64,000 nt of DNA. It comes from Geomobilimonas luticola. GTDB lineage: Bacteria; Desulfobacterota; Desulfuromonadia; Geobacterales; Geobacteraceae. Under the pieces are notes generated by a model. The model saw nothing but the letters and a program-made list of their open reading frames with translations. It did not search any database and was not told the DNA's origin. This document shows positions 51,634 to 61,230 of this stretch, in pieces (position 1 is the stretch's first letter; each line of letters starts with the position of its first letter). A program made the position numbers and the translations under genes. Where the stretch lies: the NCBI RefSeq assembly GCF_018476905.1, contig NZ_JAHCVK010000001.1, forward strand, positions 558,001 to 622,000, in the 5' to 3' direction.

Positions 51634-52122
51634 ATGGATAAACCGTTGAGCAAGAGCGCCCAGAGGGTCCAGGATGCCCTGGCCGCCCTCGGGCTCGCGT
51701 GCCGGGTGATCGAGTTGACCGAAAGTACCCGGAGCGCCGAAGATGCGGCCCGGGCGGTGGGGTGTGACGTGGGACAGATCGTCAAGTCCCTGGTCTTTCG
51801 GGGAGAGACGAGCGGCAAGCCGCTGTTCGTTCTTGCCAGCGGCCGCAACCGGGTCGCCGAGGCGCGTCTTGCCGAACTCGCCGGGGAACCGATCGGCAAG
51901 GCCGATGCCAGGTTCGTTCGGGAGAAGACCGGTTTCGCCATAGGCGGGGTCGCTCCCCTCGGCCATGCGGAAGTGCTGGAAACCTACATCGACGAGGACC
52001 TCATGGAGTATCCCGAACTGTGGGCCGCAGCCGGAACGCCGAGCGCCCTCTTTTGCCTCACGCCGGCGGAACTCAGGCTCATGACGACCGGCCGGGTGGC
52101 AATGATCAAGGAAGTGGCGTGA
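51634..52122 (+). CDS. YbaK/ProX-type aminoacyl-tRNA deacylase
   Basis: A 162-residue protein with the YbaK/aa-tRNA editing fold. It shows GCDVGQIVKSLVFRG (about 44-58, with the conserved Lys) and the IGGVAPLGH block near 108. Such proteins hydrolyse mischarged tRNA, for example Cys- or Ala-tRNA(Pro). Three consecutive ATGs (51628-51634) follow GAAAGGG. Its stop overlaps the GTG start of the next transporter gene, so the two are coupled. Confidence 0.87.
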   Translation: MDKPLSKSAQRVQDALAALGLACRVIELTESTRSAEDAARAVGCDVGQIVKSLVFRGETSGKPLFVLASGRNRVAEARLAELAGEPIGKADARFVREKTGFAIGGVAPLGHAEVLETYIDEDLMEYPELWAAAGTPSALFCLTPAELRLMTTGRVAMIKEVA

Positions 52123-53066
52123 GCCACGGTCTGACGTCGACACCTGCAGCCTCCGAAGCCGCTGCCACCCGGCAGGGGGTGCTGTGCGGCCTGGCTGCCT
52201 ACCTGGTCTGGGGATTCTTCCCGGTCTACTTCAGGGCGGTAAAGCATGTGCCGCCGCTGGAGGTGGTTTCCCACCGGATCGTCTGGTCCATGCTCTTTCT
52301 CATGCTGCTCGTGACGGTGACCCGTCGCTGGGGCGAAGTAGGGGGGGCCGTCCGGACATCAAGGACCATTCTGACCCTCTGCGGAACGACGCTCCTCATT
52401 GCCGCCAACTGGCTGATCTTCATCTTCGCCATCGAGCGGGGAGAGGTCCTGCAGTCGAGCCTCGGCTACTTCATGACCCCCCTCGTGAACGTCTTCCTCG
52501 GCTTCGCCCTTCTCGGCGAGCGGCTCCGTCGCTGGCAGATCGTGAGCCTGGTGCTGGCGGCGGCAGGGGTCCTCGTCCTGGCGCTCCGTGTCGGCCAGAT
52601 CCCCTGGATCGCCTTGGTGCTGGCGGTCACCTTCGGCCTGTACGGCCTGCTCCGCAAGACCGTCGCCGTCGACTCCCTCGTGGGACTTTCCATCGAAACA
52701 TTTCTGGCGGGACCGGTGGCACTTGTCTTCCTCGGCTGGCTCGACGTGACGGGGAAGGGGGCCTTTCTCGCCGGCTCCCTTCACGACAATATCATTCTCC
52801 CCCTGGCCGGAGTGGTCACGGCGGTGCCGCTCCTCTGGTTCACCGCCGCCGCTCGGCGCCTGCGGCTTGCCACCATGGGGTTTCTCCAGTATATTACGCC
52901 GAGCATCCAGTTCATTCTGGCGGTCTGGGCCTTCGGGGAGCGGTTCACGCCGACCCATCTCACGGCATTCGGCTGCATCTGGGGAGGACTGGCCCTCTAT
53001 TCCTGGAGCGCCATCGTCACCGCCCGCCGCGTTGCCGCACAGGTCGCTCCCGGTCATAACCAGTAG
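52119..53066 (+). CDS. rarD: RarD-type EamA transporter
   Basis: A 315-residue membrane protein of the RarD branch of the DMT superfamily. It starts at GTG 52119, overlapping the deacylase stop. RarD landmarks include GLAAYLVWGFFPVYFRAVKH near residue 20, the VVSHRIVWSMLF segment and the VTAVPLLWFTAAARRL block. About ten helices are visible. Named after a chloramphenicol-sensitivity phenotype, its real substrate is not known. Confidence 0.9.
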   Translation: MSHGLTSTPAASEAAATRQGVLCGLAAYLVWGFFPVYFRAVKHVPPLEVVSHRIVWSMLFLMLLVTVTRRWGEVGGAVRTSRTILTLCGTTLLIAANWLIFIFAIERGEVLQSSLGYFMTPLVNVFLGFALLGERLRRWQIVSLVLAAAGVLVLALRVGQIPWIALVLAVTFGLYGLLRKTVAVDSLVGLSIETFLAGPVALVFLGWLDVTGKGAFLAGSLHDNIILPLAGVVTAVPLLWFTAAARRLRLATMGFLQYITPSIQFILAVWAFGERFTPTHLTAFGCIWGGLALYSWSAIVTARRVAAQVAPGHNQ

Positions 53067-53080
53067 GGCATCTTCTTTTC

Positions 53081-53980
53081 ATGAACGATTCAACCAAGGG
53101 TACAATCTTTGCCACCCTGGCGGTAATTCTCTTCGCCACCCTCGGGACCGGCTTCAAACTGAGCGTCGCTCGCCTGGATGGCTACGTGGTCGTCGTCTAC
53201 ATGGGAGTTTTCGCGGTCGCCGCCCTCCTGACAAACCTCCTGCTGACCGGCAAGGGGAAGGATATCCTCCCCGAGTTCCGCCGCAAACCCCTGTTCTTCA
53301 TCCTGACCGGCATCATCGGGCTGGGGGTGCAGCAACTCCTCTGCGTCAAGTCCTATGAATACCTGCCGGCCGCCCAGGTGGTGATCCTCACCTATACCTA
53401 TCCCCTCATGATGATCGTGCTGGCGTGGGCCGTCTATCGGGAGCGTTCCACCCCCCGCTCCGTCGCCTTCGTCCTGGTCGGCTTCTTCGGCGTCTATGTC
53501 CTCATTTCCCGGGGAACCTTCCTGCAGATCGACCTGAACATCGGTACCGTTCTCTCCCTCGCCTGTGCCTTCAGCTTCGCCCTGTTCTGCGTGCTCATCA
53601 AGCACGCCCGCTTTCACATCGGCGTCGGCATGTTCCTCTTCAACCTCTTCGGGCTGCTGTTTCTCCTCTGCCTGCTCCCGCTCTACGGTTTCACCTGGCG
53701 GCTGTCGGCGCCCCAGCTGCTGGGGCTCGTCTACCTGGGGGTATTCCCCACCGCCGTCGCCTTCATCCTCTGGAACAAGGCGCTCCAGCTCTGCCGGACA
53801 AGCCACAGTTCCAACTTCGCCCTCCTGACCCCCGTCCTTTCCCTCGTCTGCATCGCCGCCGTGCTCGGGGAGCGGATCGTCCCCTCCCAGGTAGCCGGCA
53901 TGGTCATCATCGTCGGCGCCGTCTTCCTCAATGTCAATTTCGGTGGCGTGGGGGGCGGGGAGGAGCGGGCGCGTGGCTAG
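53081..53980 (+). CDS. EamA/DMT-family transporter
   Basis: A 299-residue ten-helix membrane protein (TIFATLAVILFATLGTGFKL at the start, LGLVYLGVFPTAVAFILWNK in the second repeat). It follows rarD by 14 bases and overlaps azlC by 8 bases, forming a likely transporter operon from the deacylase to azlD. The C-terminal Gly/Arg-rich end is short. Substrate unknown, but neighbouring azlCD suggest amino-acid export. Confidence 0.86.
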   Translation: MNDSTKGTIFATLAVILFATLGTGFKLSVARLDGYVVVVYMGVFAVAALLTNLLLTGKGKDILPEFRRKPLFFILTGIIGLGVQQLLCVKSYEYLPAAQVVILTYTYPLMMIVLAWAVYRERSTPRSVAFVLVGFFGVYVLISRGTFLQIDLNIGTVLSLACAFSFALFCVLIKHARFHIGVGMFLFNLFGLLFLLCLLPLYGFTWRLSAPQLLGLVYLGVFPTAVAFILWNKALQLCRTSHSSNFALLTPVLSLVCIAAVLGERIVPSQVAGMVIIVGAVFLNVNFGGVGGGEERARG

Positions 53981-54680
53981 GAACGGTATGGCGGTATTGC
54001 GGGAAGGGTTCGGCGCAGCCTGGCCCATCTGCATGGGGTTCATACCCATCGGGCTCTCCTTCGGCGTTCTTGCCCAGAAAGCGGGGCTCGGCCCGCTCCA
54101 GGTGCTCCTCATGTCGACCCTGGTCTTTGCCGGCGGCTCCCAGTTCATCGCGGTGGCCATGCTCGGGAGCGGCGCCTCCCTCCCGGCCATCGTCATGACC
54201 ACGTTTGTCGTCAACCTCCGCCATTTCCTCATGGGGTCGGCCCTGGCCGTTCATCTGCCCCGGGTGAACCGGTGGTTCCTCTCACTCTTTGCCTACGGCC
54301 TTACCGACGAAAGCTTTGCCGTCAACATGGCCCGTTTCCGGGGGGAGGGGTGGGACCGGTGGCGGGCCCTGACGGTCAACCAGATAACCAATGCCACCTG
54401 GATAGGGAGCACCGTCGCGGGGGTCTACGTGGGGAATCTCATTCCGGCCGGCGCTTTCGGCATCGACTATGCGCTGACCGCCATGTTCATCTGCCTCTTC
54501 ACCTTCCAGCTCCGGGAACGGATCCACGTCCTGACCGCCGTGGTTGCCGCTCTCCTTTCCGTTACCCTCTTCCTGGTTCTCCCGGGGAATTTCTACGTCA
54601 TCGGCGCATCCTGCGGCGCGGCGACCATCGGCCTCCTGGTCAAACGACTGACGAAAGGGAGGCACCATGTCCCTGCCTGA
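53973..54680 (+). CDS. azlC: AzlC-type branched-chain amino-acid exporter subunit
   Basis: A 235-residue membrane protein, large subunit of the AzlCD exporter. It begins with GFGAAWPICMGFIPIGLSFG and contains the family stretch FAGGSQFIAVAML near residue 58 and NLRHFLMG near 86. GTG 53973 was chosen because of GGGGAGGAG eight bases upstream; ATG 53988 is the alternative. It overlaps the next gene by 14 bases. It probably exports excess branched-chain amino acids taken up by the Liv system. Confidence 0.92.
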   Translation: MARNGMAVLREGFGAAWPICMGFIPIGLSFGVLAQKAGLGPLQVLLMSTLVFAGGSQFIAVAMLGSGASLPAIVMTTFVVNLRHFLMGSALAVHLPRVNRWFLSLFAYGLTDESFAVNMARFRGEGWDRWRALTVNQITNATWIGSTVAGVYVGNLIPAGAFGIDYALTAMFICLFTFQLRERIHVLTAVVAALLSVTLFLVLPGNFYVIGASCGAATIGLLVKRLTKGRHHVPA

Positions 54681-54993
54681 CTACCTCCTGCTCATGGTCG
54701 GCATGGGGGCCGTTACCTATCTCCCTCGTTTCATTCCTCTGGCGCTTCTCTCCCGGCGACAACTCCCCCGCTGGCTCGCCGACTGGCTTGACCTGGTGCC
54801 GGCCGCCATCCTGAGCTCCATCATCGCTCCCATCCTCTTCGCGACGGAGAAGACCAGAACCCTTGACCTGGGACGGAAGGAACTGCTCGTTGCCGTTCCG
54901 ACCCTTCTTTTCGCCCTGAAGACCCGTTCCCTGGCGGGGACGGTGGTCGTGGGGATGGCGCTCTACTGGCTGGCGGGGATGATCATGGGGTAA
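54667..54993 (+). CDS. azlD: AzlD-type branched-chain amino-acid exporter subunit
   Basis: A 108-residue four-helix membrane protein with the family segment AVTYLPRFIPLALLSRRQLP near the start. It is the small partner of AzlC, and its gene starts inside azlC. It ends the transporter operon. Confidence 0.92.
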   Translation: MSLPDYLLLMVGMGAVTYLPRFIPLALLSRRQLPRWLADWLDLVPAAILSSIIAPILFATEKTRTLDLGRKELLVAVPTLLFALKTRSLAGTVVVGMALYWLAGMIMG

Positions 54994-55220
54994 GGTAAAG
55001 GGTTGCCTCCCCCTCCCGCAAGGAAGACCGTACACCTGGAACAGACCTGCCCGGTTTGTATTCCCCGATAAGCGTAGTAACCTTAAAGTGACCCTTGGGA
55101 CCTGAGCATCCGGTTATGTCTGAGTCCCTTGCGGATTATGCTTACTTCAGGACGTGACACCTGCTGATGATGTACGTATCAAGAGTTCAGGTTGTTATCA
55201 AATCAGAGGGGGAGGGGCGC

Positions 55221-55442
55221 ATGAAAAAGGCACCATGGATTGACAAGGATGAATGCATAAGCTGCGGGCTCTGCGTTGCCAATGTTCCCGACGTGTTTCG
55301 CTTCGACGACGACAACAAGGCGGAGTGCTATGACCCTGCCGGCGCACCCGAGGAGGAGATCCAGAGCGGTGCCATTGACGCCTGCCCGGTTTCGTGCATC
55401 AGTTGGAACTCCGACCTGGAATACCTGAGGAATTTCGGCTAA
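55221..55442 (+). CDS. Single-cluster [4Fe-4S] ferredoxin
   Basis: A 73-residue acidic ferredoxin. Ligands are CxxCxxC (C13, C16, C19) and a distant CP (C57) in DACPVSCIS. The cysteine usually found a few residues after the first triplet is valine here. In single-cluster ferredoxins that position is not a ligand, so the cluster should be intact. ATG 55221 follows GGGGGAGGGG. It could be the electron carrier for por or for sulfite reduction. It stands alone, with no terminator clearly visible. Confidence 0.85.
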   Translation: MKKAPWIDKDECISCGLCVANVPDVFRFDDDNKAECYDPAGAPEEEIQSGAIDACPVSCISWNSDLEYLRNFG

Positions 55443-55522
55443 CGAGGAGCGTTTTGAGAGTGTGATGATCGGCAGGCGGAGTCGTCCGGACGAATGAGGA
55501 CGCTCCGCCTGCCGTTTCAGGT

Positions 55523-57190
55523 TTATATGCCGGTCCCGCCATCAGCGGACACGCCGCTTGCGGGCCGGGTGCCCCGTTTGAAGATCAGGATGCTGACCCC
55601 TTCCGCCGTGCGATCGAATTCAAACGACAGAGTCTGTTCGTACGCCAGCAGCACCACCGCTTCCAGTTGCTCCAGACCCCGCAGGCGGAAAAGTATCCGG
55701 TTGCCCTTTCCAAGGTAGTCGAGGAAGGTGGATGAGGCGTCGAGCTCGACCGGACCCCATTCCCCGGTCAGGTCGACCACGCTTACGCCGGTGCCGTTGA
55801 TGGAGGCTTCATTCAGGCTGATACGCCGGGGGTGGCCGCCACTCGTGCCTGACAGGTCCGCAACGTGTGCCGTCTGCGGTTCCAGGGGCGCTGCCGCGAT
55901 GACCATCCCGGCCGCCACGGTGGCATTGGTGATGCGGTCAATAAGGATGAAGCTGCCGGTATCCCGGTTCTGCCGGTAGGGGTCGAAGGAGATCGGGCGG
56001 TCAAGTTCCAGACGGGCAACGCCGATTTCGTTCAACCCCAGTGTCGGTACCTGCTTCTGCTCCAGGGTATTCACATCCACCGCATACTGCACGGCGGTGA
56101 CCCGGCCGGGGGTCACGGCAGTCGCGGTTTTGACCAGGTAGATCTGCCCCGGCTGCAGGGGCTCGTCGTGCATCCAGACCAGGTGCGCCTCCGGGTGCCG
56201 GGCGTGGGTCGGCGGGGCATCGGGTGCGGTCAGCATGTCACCCCGGCTGATATCGATCTCATCCTCCAGCGTCAGGGTCACCGCCTGGCCTGCGGTAGCC
56301 TCCGGCAGGTCACCGTCCATGGTGACAATGCGGGAGACCCGGCTGGTGCGCCCGGACGCGGCGACCCGCAGCTCGTCACCCGGCCGGATGGTTCCCGCTG
56401 CAACCGTGCCGCAGAAACCGCGGAAATCCAGATGGGGGCGATTCACCCACTGCACCGGCATCCGGAACGGCTGATCCCTGTTGTCCCCTTCCAGCCGGAC
56501 GGTTTCCAGGTAGTTCATCAGGGTAGGCCCCGTGTACCAGGGGGTGTTGGCGCTCGGTTCGATGATGTTGTCGCCCCCCAGTGCCGAGATGGGGATTGCC
56601 GTAATCGAGGCAAAGCCAAGGGGCGCGGCGAACTGTACGTACTCGCGCAGAATGGATGCGTAACGCTGCTGGTCGAAATCAACCAGATCCATCTTGTTGA
56701 TCGCCAGCACCACATTCCGGATGCCGACCAGCGAAACCAGGAAACTGTGGCGCCGGGTCTGGGTCAGCAGCCCCTTGCGCGCATCCACCAGGATCACCGC
56801 CACCTGGGCGGTGGAAGCGCCGGTTACCATGTTGCGGGTATACTGTTCGTGGCCGGGAGTGTCGGCGACGATGAACTTGCGCTTGTCGGTGGAAAAGAAA
56901 CGGTAGGCCACATCGATGGTGATCCCCTGCTCCCGCTCCGCCTGCAGTCCGTCCAGCAGGAGGGCGTAGTCGATTGCCCCCCCCTGGGTTCCGACCTTTT
57001 TGCTGTCCGCCTCCAGCGCCGCCAGCTGATCCTCGAAGACCATTTTGGAATCCCACAAAAGACGCCCGATCAGGGTGCTCTTGCCGTCATCCACGCTGCC
57101 GCAGGTGATGAAGCGGAGCAGGGATTTCTCTTCCTGGCTCTTCAGGTAGGCGAGGATGTCTTTTTCGATCAGTTCCGATTGATGTGCCAA
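55523..57190 (-). CDS. cysN: Sulfate adenylyltransferase subunit 1 (GTPase)
   Basis: A 555-residue EF-Tu-like GTPase that drives APS synthesis by CysD. G1 is GSVDDGKST (31-39), G3 [13 protein letters not shown] near 115 and G4 NKMDL near 169, followed by the beta-barrel domains. The last 130 residues extend beyond the usual CysN core but contain no APS kinase P-loop, so this is not a CysNC fusion. It lies 59 bases downstream of cysD, with a short palindrome between them. Confidence 0.94.
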   Translation of the reverse strand: MAHQSELIEKDILAYLKSQEEKSLLRFITCGSVDDGKSTLIGRLLWDSKMVFEDQLAALEADSKKVGTQGGAIDYALLLDGLQAEREQGITIDVAYRFFSTDKRKFIVADTPGHEQYTRNMVTGASTAQVAVILVDARKGLLTQTRRHSFLVSLVGIRNVVLAINKMDLVDFDQQRYASILREYVQFAAPLGFASITAIPISALGGDNIIEPSANTPWYTGPTLMNYLETVRLEGDNRDQPFRMPVQWVNRPHLDFRGFCGTVAAGTIRPGDELRVAASGRTSRVSRIVTMDGDLPEATAGQAVTLTLEDEIDISRGDMLTAPDAPPTHARHPEAHLVWMHDEPLQPGQIYLVKTATAVTPGRVTAVQYAVDVNTLEQKQVPTLGLNEIGVARLELDRPISFDPYRQNRDTGSFILIDRITNATVAAGMVIAAAPLEPQTAHVADLSGTSGGHPRRISLNEASINGTGVSVVDLTGEWGPVELDASSTFLDYLGKGNRILFRLRGLEQLEAVVLLAYEQTLSFEFDRTAEGVSILIFKRGTRPASGVSADGGTGI

Positions 57191-57213
57191 GTGAAATTCC
57201 TTTGTGCTTTAAA

Positions 57214-57249
57214 TAGGTCCTATGGGACCCATACGACCTAGAGGACCTA
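57214..57249. repeat. Short palindromic repeat between cysD and cysN
   Basis: TAGGTCC (57214-57220) pairs with GGACCTA (57243-57249), and the interior has GGGACCCATACGACC. A related motif (GGGTCCTGTGAGTCGTATAAG) lies between cysT and sbp near 62069. It may be a small intergenic repeat family. Confidence 0.55.
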
Positions 57250-58155
57250 TTAGAAGTACCCTTCCTGTTTCTTCTTCTCCATGCTCCCCGCCTGGTCATG
57301 GTCGATCAGCCGCCCCTGGCGCTCCGAGGTGCGGGTCAGGAGCATCTCCTGGATGATTTCGGGCAGGGTGGCCGCCGTCGATTCAACGGCGCCGGTCAGG
57401 GGGTAGCACCCCAGGGTGCGGAAGCGGACCGATTTGTACTGCACCTCTTCGCCCGGCTTCAGCTCCAGGCGGTCGTCATCCACCATGATCAGCATGCCGT
57501 CCCGTTCCACTACCGGCCTCACCGCCGCATAGTAGAGCGGCACGATGGGGATGTTCTCCAGGTGGATGTACTGCCAGACATCCAGCTCGGTCCAGTTGGA
57601 GAGAGGAAATACCCGGATGCTTTCCCCCGGCTTGATGCGGGTGTTGTACAGGTTCCAGAGCTCCGGACGCTGATTTTTCGGGTCCCAGCGGTGATTGGCA
57701 CTGCGAAAGGAGAAGATCCGCTCCTTCGCCCGTGATTTTTCCTCGTCCCGACGGGCACCGCCGAAGGCGGCATCGAACTTGTACCTGTCCAGCGCCTGCT
57801 TCAGCCCTTCGGTCTTCATGATGTCGGTGTAGAGGGCCGACCCGTGGGTGAAGGGGGAAATCCCCTGACGGACCCCCTCCTCGTTGACGTGGACGATCAG
57901 GTCCATGCCGCATTCGGTGGCCATCCGGTCCCGAAACTGGATCATCTCGCGAAACTTCCAGGTGGTGTCCACGTGCAGCAGGGGAAAGGGGGGCGGTGCC
58001 GGGTAAAAGGCCTTGCGGGCCAGGTGCAGCATGACCGCCGAATCCTTGCCGATGGAGTAGAGCATCACCGGGTTGCCGAATTCGGCAACGACCTCGCGGA
58101 GGATATGGATGCTCTCGGCCTCTAATTGCTGCAAATGAGTAAGATTTTTGTTCAT
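57250..58155 (-). CDS. cysD: Sulfate adenylyltransferase subunit 2
   Basis: A 301-residue ATP sulfurylase catalytic subunit. The N-type PP-loop is [17 protein letters not shown] (about 36-52), followed by [12 protein letters not shown] and the [16 protein letters not shown] block near 137. ATG 58155 matches the conserved start [20 protein letters not shown]. It forms the heterodimer with CysN that makes adenosine phosphosulfate from sulfate. Confidence 0.95.
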   Translation of the reverse strand: MNKNLTHLQQLEAESIHILREVVAEFGNPVMLYSIGKDSAVMLHLARKAFYPAPPPFPLLHVDTTWKFREMIQFRDRMATECGMDLIVHVNEEGVRQGISPFTHGSALYTDIMKTEGLKQALDRYKFDAAFGGARRDEEKSRAKERIFSFRSANHRWDPKNQRPELWNLYNTRIKPGESIRVFPLSNWTELDVWQYIHLENIPIVPLYYAAVRPVVERDGMLIMVDDDRLELKPGEEVQYKSVRFRTLGCYPLTGAVESTAATLPEIIQEMLLTRTSERQGRLIDHDQAGSMEKKKQEGYF

Positions 58156-58205
58156 GTATTTTTTCTCCCGGATTGGACAACTGAAACAAATATGAAACAT
58201 TGAAT

Positions 58206-58314
58206 GGAACGCGGAAAAAGCGGAAAAAACTGATAAGGGCGGATCAGGCCTTTAAGGCGAACCCAGAATCATGGCTTTTATCCGATTTTTCAGATGGTAT
58301 CAGCGCTCAATTGC
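58206..58314. repeat. Interspersed repeat (GGAACGCGGAAAAAG type), copy 1
   Basis: Starts GGAACGCGGAAAAAG, contains GATAAGGGCGGATCA and TTTTATCCGATTTTTCAGAT, and ends near ATTGCC. It is a diverged relative of the units at 60100 and 61103 and lies between cysD and cysH. Confidence 0.65.
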
Positions 58315-58337
58315 CTTGTGCCTTTTACGTTGCCACT

Positions 58338-59033
58338 TCAGCGGCGATGAAGTCCGCATTCCTTGTTCTCCGGATTCTCCCACCACCATCTCCCGGCACG
58401 TACATCCTCCCCCGGCTTCACCGCCCGGGTGCAGGGTGCGCAGCCGATGGAGCGGTACCCCTGACTGTAGAGACGGTTCCTGGGGAGGCGGTGCTGATCG
58501 GTGTAGGCGATCAGTTCGTCTTCGCTCCAGTTTATGAGCGGGTTTATCTTCAGGATGCCGCCGTTCAATTCGTCCCGCTCGATGGGGGCCAGTTCGCCGC
58601 GGGTGATGCTCTGCTCGCGCCGCATGCCGGTGACCCAGCCTGCCAGCCCCTTGAGCGCCCTGGAGAGGGGCTCCACCTTACGGATGCTACAGCACTCGTG
58701 GCGTTTGTCCAGGGATTCGCGGAACGAGAAAAGACCTTCCGCCCGTTCCAGCGCCTCCACATCCCCGTGCCGGGGGAAATACCAGTCGATCTTCAGCCGG
58801 TAGCGTTCCGTCAGGGCATCGGCCACCTCGTAGGTCTCCTCGTTCAGTCGCCCGGTGTCGATAGCGAATACCCCCAGTTCCAGACCAGCTTCATGGGCGA
58901 GGTGGATGATGGCCACATCCTCCAGGGAGAAAGAGCAGGCCAGGGATACCGGCCCACCGGCCGCTTCGATGCCGGCACGGAGAATATCGGCCGGGGTGGC
59001 GTCGGACGGTATGTCGGGAATGTTTTTTGACAT
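58338..59033 (-). CDS. cysH: Adenylylsulfate (APS) reductase, CysH family
   Basis: A 231-residue reductase. It has the PAPS-reductase fold start (SLACSFSLEDVAIIHLAHEA) and the C-terminal catalytic KECGLH. It also has both extra cysteine pairs, CC in HECCSIRK (about 133-134) and CxxC in IGCAPCTRAV (about 201-204), which bind a [4Fe-4S] cluster in APS reductases. This indicates that APS, not PAPS, is the substrate. That agrees with the lack of an APS kinase in the cluster. Product is sulfite. Confidence 0.93.
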   Translation of the reverse strand: MSKNIPDIPSDATPADILRAGIEAAGGPVSLACSFSLEDVAIIHLAHEAGLELGVFAIDTGRLNEETYEVADALTERYRLKIDWYFPRHGDVEALERAEGLFSFRESLDKRHECCSIRKVEPLSRALKGLAGWVTGMRREQSITRGELAPIERDELNGGILKINPLINWSEDELIAYTDQHRLPRNRLYSQGYRSIGCAPCTRAVKPGEDVRAGRWWWENPENKECGLHRR

Positions 59034-59058
59034 CAGGAACCTCTCTCTTGTTTTTCAG

Positions 59059-60081
59059 CTATATCTGGTAGTCTTCGACAAATACTCTGACTTGTCTGGG
59101 CCGTACGTACACCTGCTCCCCCTGCTGCAGACCGAGATTCTGGAAAGCGTCCCGGGTCAGTTCCGCCTCGATCGGTTCCCCGCTGGCCAGGGTCAGGGTT
59201 ACCCGCACCGACGGCCCGAGCTTCTGGATATGCCTGATCTCAGCCGAAAGGGAGCTGGAATCCTGCTGGCTGCGGTCGATGTCGATATCGTGGGAGCGGA
59301 CATAGGAGACCGTCTTCCGTTCTCCCTGTGCCGGCTGGGGTATCCGCCCGTGGAACAGGTTGACGTTCCCCAGGAAATTGAGCACGAACGGGTTGGCCGG
59401 GTGCTCGTACACCTGGTCCGGCGTGCCGGCCTGCTCGATTCTCCCCTTGTTCATCACCACGATCCGGTCGGCGACTTCCAGCGCTTCTTCCTGGTCGTGG
59501 GTGACGAAGACGCTGGTAACGTGGATTTCGTCGTGGAGCCGGCGCAGCCAGCGGCGCAACTCGGCCCGAACCTGGGCATCCAGGGCGCCGAACGGTTCGT
59601 CCAGCAGGAGCACCTGGGGCTCCACCGCCAGGGCCCGGGCCAGGGCGATGCGCTGACGTTGGCCGCCGGAGAGCTGGGAGGGGTAACGTTTCGCCATCCC
59701 TTCCAGTTGCACCAGCCGCAAGAGTTCCATGACTTTCTCCTTTATGGCGGACTTGGAGGGGCGGCTGTCCCGCGGCCTGACGTTCAGGCCGAAGGCCACA
59801 TTGTCGAAGACGGTCATGTGCTTGAACAGGGCGTAGTGCTGGAAGACGAAGCCGACCTTGCGCTCCCGCACGTGGCGGTCGGTGGTGTCCTCGCCGTTGA
59901 AGATGATCCGGCCGCTGTCGGGGGTCTCCAGGCCGGCGATAATCCGGAGCAGGGTCGTCTTCCCGGAACCGGAGGGTCCGAGCAGCGCCACCAGCTCTCC
60001 CGAAGGGATGGAGAGGTTGATATCGTCCAGGGCGGTGAAGCTGCCGAACTGCTTGCCGATGTTTTCTATTTCGATGCTCAT
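59059..60081 (-). CDS. cysA: Sulfate/thiosulfate ABC transporter ATPase
   Basis: A 340-residue ATPase. Walker [10 protein letters not shown] (about 36-44), signature [16 protein letters not shown] (about 136) and Walker [13 protein letters not shown] (about 156) are clear. The last 100 residues form the regulatory TOBE-like domain (YVRSHDIDI near 241). ATG 60081 fits the conserved [13 protein letters not shown] start. It energises the CysT/CysW permease encoded just upstream. Confidence 0.95.
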   Translation of the reverse strand: MSIEIENIGKQFGSFTALDDINLSIPSGELVALLGPSGSGKTTLLRIIAGLETPDSGRIIFNGEDTTDRHVRERKVGFVFQHYALFKHMTVFDNVAFGLNVRPRDSRPSKSAIKEKVMELLRLVQLEGMAKRYPSQLSGGQRQRIALARALAVEPQVLLLDEPFGALDAQVRAELRRWLRRLHDEIHVTSVFVTHDQEEALEVADRIVVMNKGRIEQAGTPDQVYEHPANPFVLNFLGNVNLFHGRIPQPAQGERKTVSYVRSHDIDIDRSQQDSSSLSAEIRHIQKLGPSVRVTLTLASGEPIEAELTRDAFQNLGLQQGEQVYVRPRQVRVFVEDYQI

Positions 60082-60099
60082 AAAATTCCCCGTGATAAT

Positions 60100-60190
60100 G
60101 GAACGCGGAAAAGACGGATTAAAAGGATCAAGGCGGATCAAGCGTAGATCCGAAATCCGGTGTTATCCGTGTATTCAGAAGTGATCCATC
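60100..60190. repeat. Interspersed repeat (GGAACGCGGAAAAAG type), copy 2
   Basis: Begins GGAACGCGGAAAAGACGGAT, continues GATCAAGGCGGATCA and ends TTCAGAAGTGATCC. It fills the gap between cysA and cysW and is the shortest of the three copies. Confidence 0.7.
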
Positions 60191-60206
60191 CCCTTTTGCA
60201 TTTGCC

Positions 60207-61076
60207 TTACTCTCTCTCCAACTGCTGCTGCACCTTCCATTCGGCCACGGTCTTTACCACCAGCGTTACGAGAGCGAGGAGGGCGAGAAGGGAGGCGACG
60301 GCGAAGGCGGCCGTGTAGTTGTACTCGTTGTAGAGGATTTCCACATGGAGCGGGACGGTGTTGGTGCTTCCGCGGATGTGGCCCGAGACGACCGAAACGG
60401 CGCCGAACTCTCCCATGGCCCGGGCGTTGCAAAGGATCACCCCGTAGATGATCCCCCACTTGATATTGGGGAGGGTCACCCGGAGGAAGGTCTGCAGGCC
60501 GCTTGCCCCCAGGACCAGCGCCGCCTCTTCCTCGTCCTTTCCCTGGGCCTCCATGAGCGGGATCAGCTCCCGGGCGATGAAGGGAAAGGTGACGAAGATA
60601 GTGGCAAGGATGATGCCGGGGACCGCGAAGACGATCTTGATGTCATGGGCATCCAGCCAGGGGCCCAGCCACCCCTGCCGGCCGAAGATGAGGACGTAGA
60701 TCAGGCCGGAGATGACCGGCGAGACCGAAAAGGGGAGGTCGATCAGGGTGATGAGCAGGTTCTTCCCCGGAAAGGTGAACTTGGCGATGGCCCAGGAGGC
60801 GATGACGCCGAACACCAGGTTGAGCGGCACCGCTACGGCGGCGGTGATCAGGGTCAGCTTGACGGAGGAGAGGGTGTCAGGCTCCCACAGCGCGGCCAGA
60901 TAGGTTTCCCATCCCTTGGCGAAGGCCTGGCTGAAGACTGCCGCGAGCGGCAGAGCCAGAAAGAGGGCGAGGAATGCCAGGGCGATGGCGGTCAGCAGCC
61001 AGCGGACGGGGGCCGGTTCGGTGATGCGGTGGTTGCCGTTGTTCTTGCCAGTGTATGTCGTGGTTGGTGCGGCCAT
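60207..61076 (-). CDS. cysW: Sulfate ABC transporter permease CysW
   Basis: A 289-residue permease with six or so helices. Landmarks: [20 protein letters not shown] near 100, [20 protein letters not shown] near 165, then the [19 protein letters not shown] coupling loop. ATG 61076 matches the family start better than the longer frame. It pairs with CysT to import sulfate. Confidence 0.94.
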   Translation of the reverse strand: MAAPTTTYTGKNNGNHRITEPAPVRWLLTAIALAFLALFLALPLAAVFSQAFAKGWETYLAALWEPDTLSSVKLTLITAAVAVPLNLVFGVIASWAIAKFTFPGKNLLITLIDLPFSVSPVISGLIYVLIFGRQGWLGPWLDAHDIKIVFAVPGIILATIFVTFPFIARELIPLMEAQGKDEEEAALVLGASGLQTFLRVTLPNIKWGIIYGVILCNARAMGEFGAVSVVSGHIRGSTNTVPLHVEILYNEYNYTAAFAVASLLALLALVTLVVKTVAEWKVQQQLERE

Positions 61077-61102
61077 TACATTCTCCAGATCAAAACCTTG
61101 AG

Positions 61103-61205
61103 GGAACACGGAAAAAGACGGATTGTACGGATCAAGGCGGAGTAACCCGCACTTCGTTGCTTTTTATCCGATTTTATCTGTTGTTTCAGATGTGATCCGC
61201 GTTCC
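61103..61205. repeat. Interspersed repeat (GGAACGCGGAAAAAG type), copy 3
   Basis: GGAACACGGA (61103-61112) pairs with TCCGCGTTCC (61196-61205) with one mismatch. The interior includes GATCAAGGCGGA and TTTTATCCGATTTTATCTG. It is the most complete copy and shows that the unit is an imperfect palindrome of about 100 bases. It lies between cysW and cysT. Confidence 0.75.
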
Positions 61206-61230
61206 ATTGCCTTGATTTTTCAACTTCTTA

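Noticed and set aside
53425-54198. Plus-strand 257-codon frame
   Set aside because: It is out of frame across the EamA and azlC genes and rich in Arg/Pro/Ala, typical of a GC-rich shadow frame.
55221-55442. Broken ferredoxin lacking its fourth cysteine
   Set aside because: The position after CxxCxxC that is valine here is not a cluster ligand in single-cluster ferredoxins; the fourth ligand is in the C-terminal CP motif.
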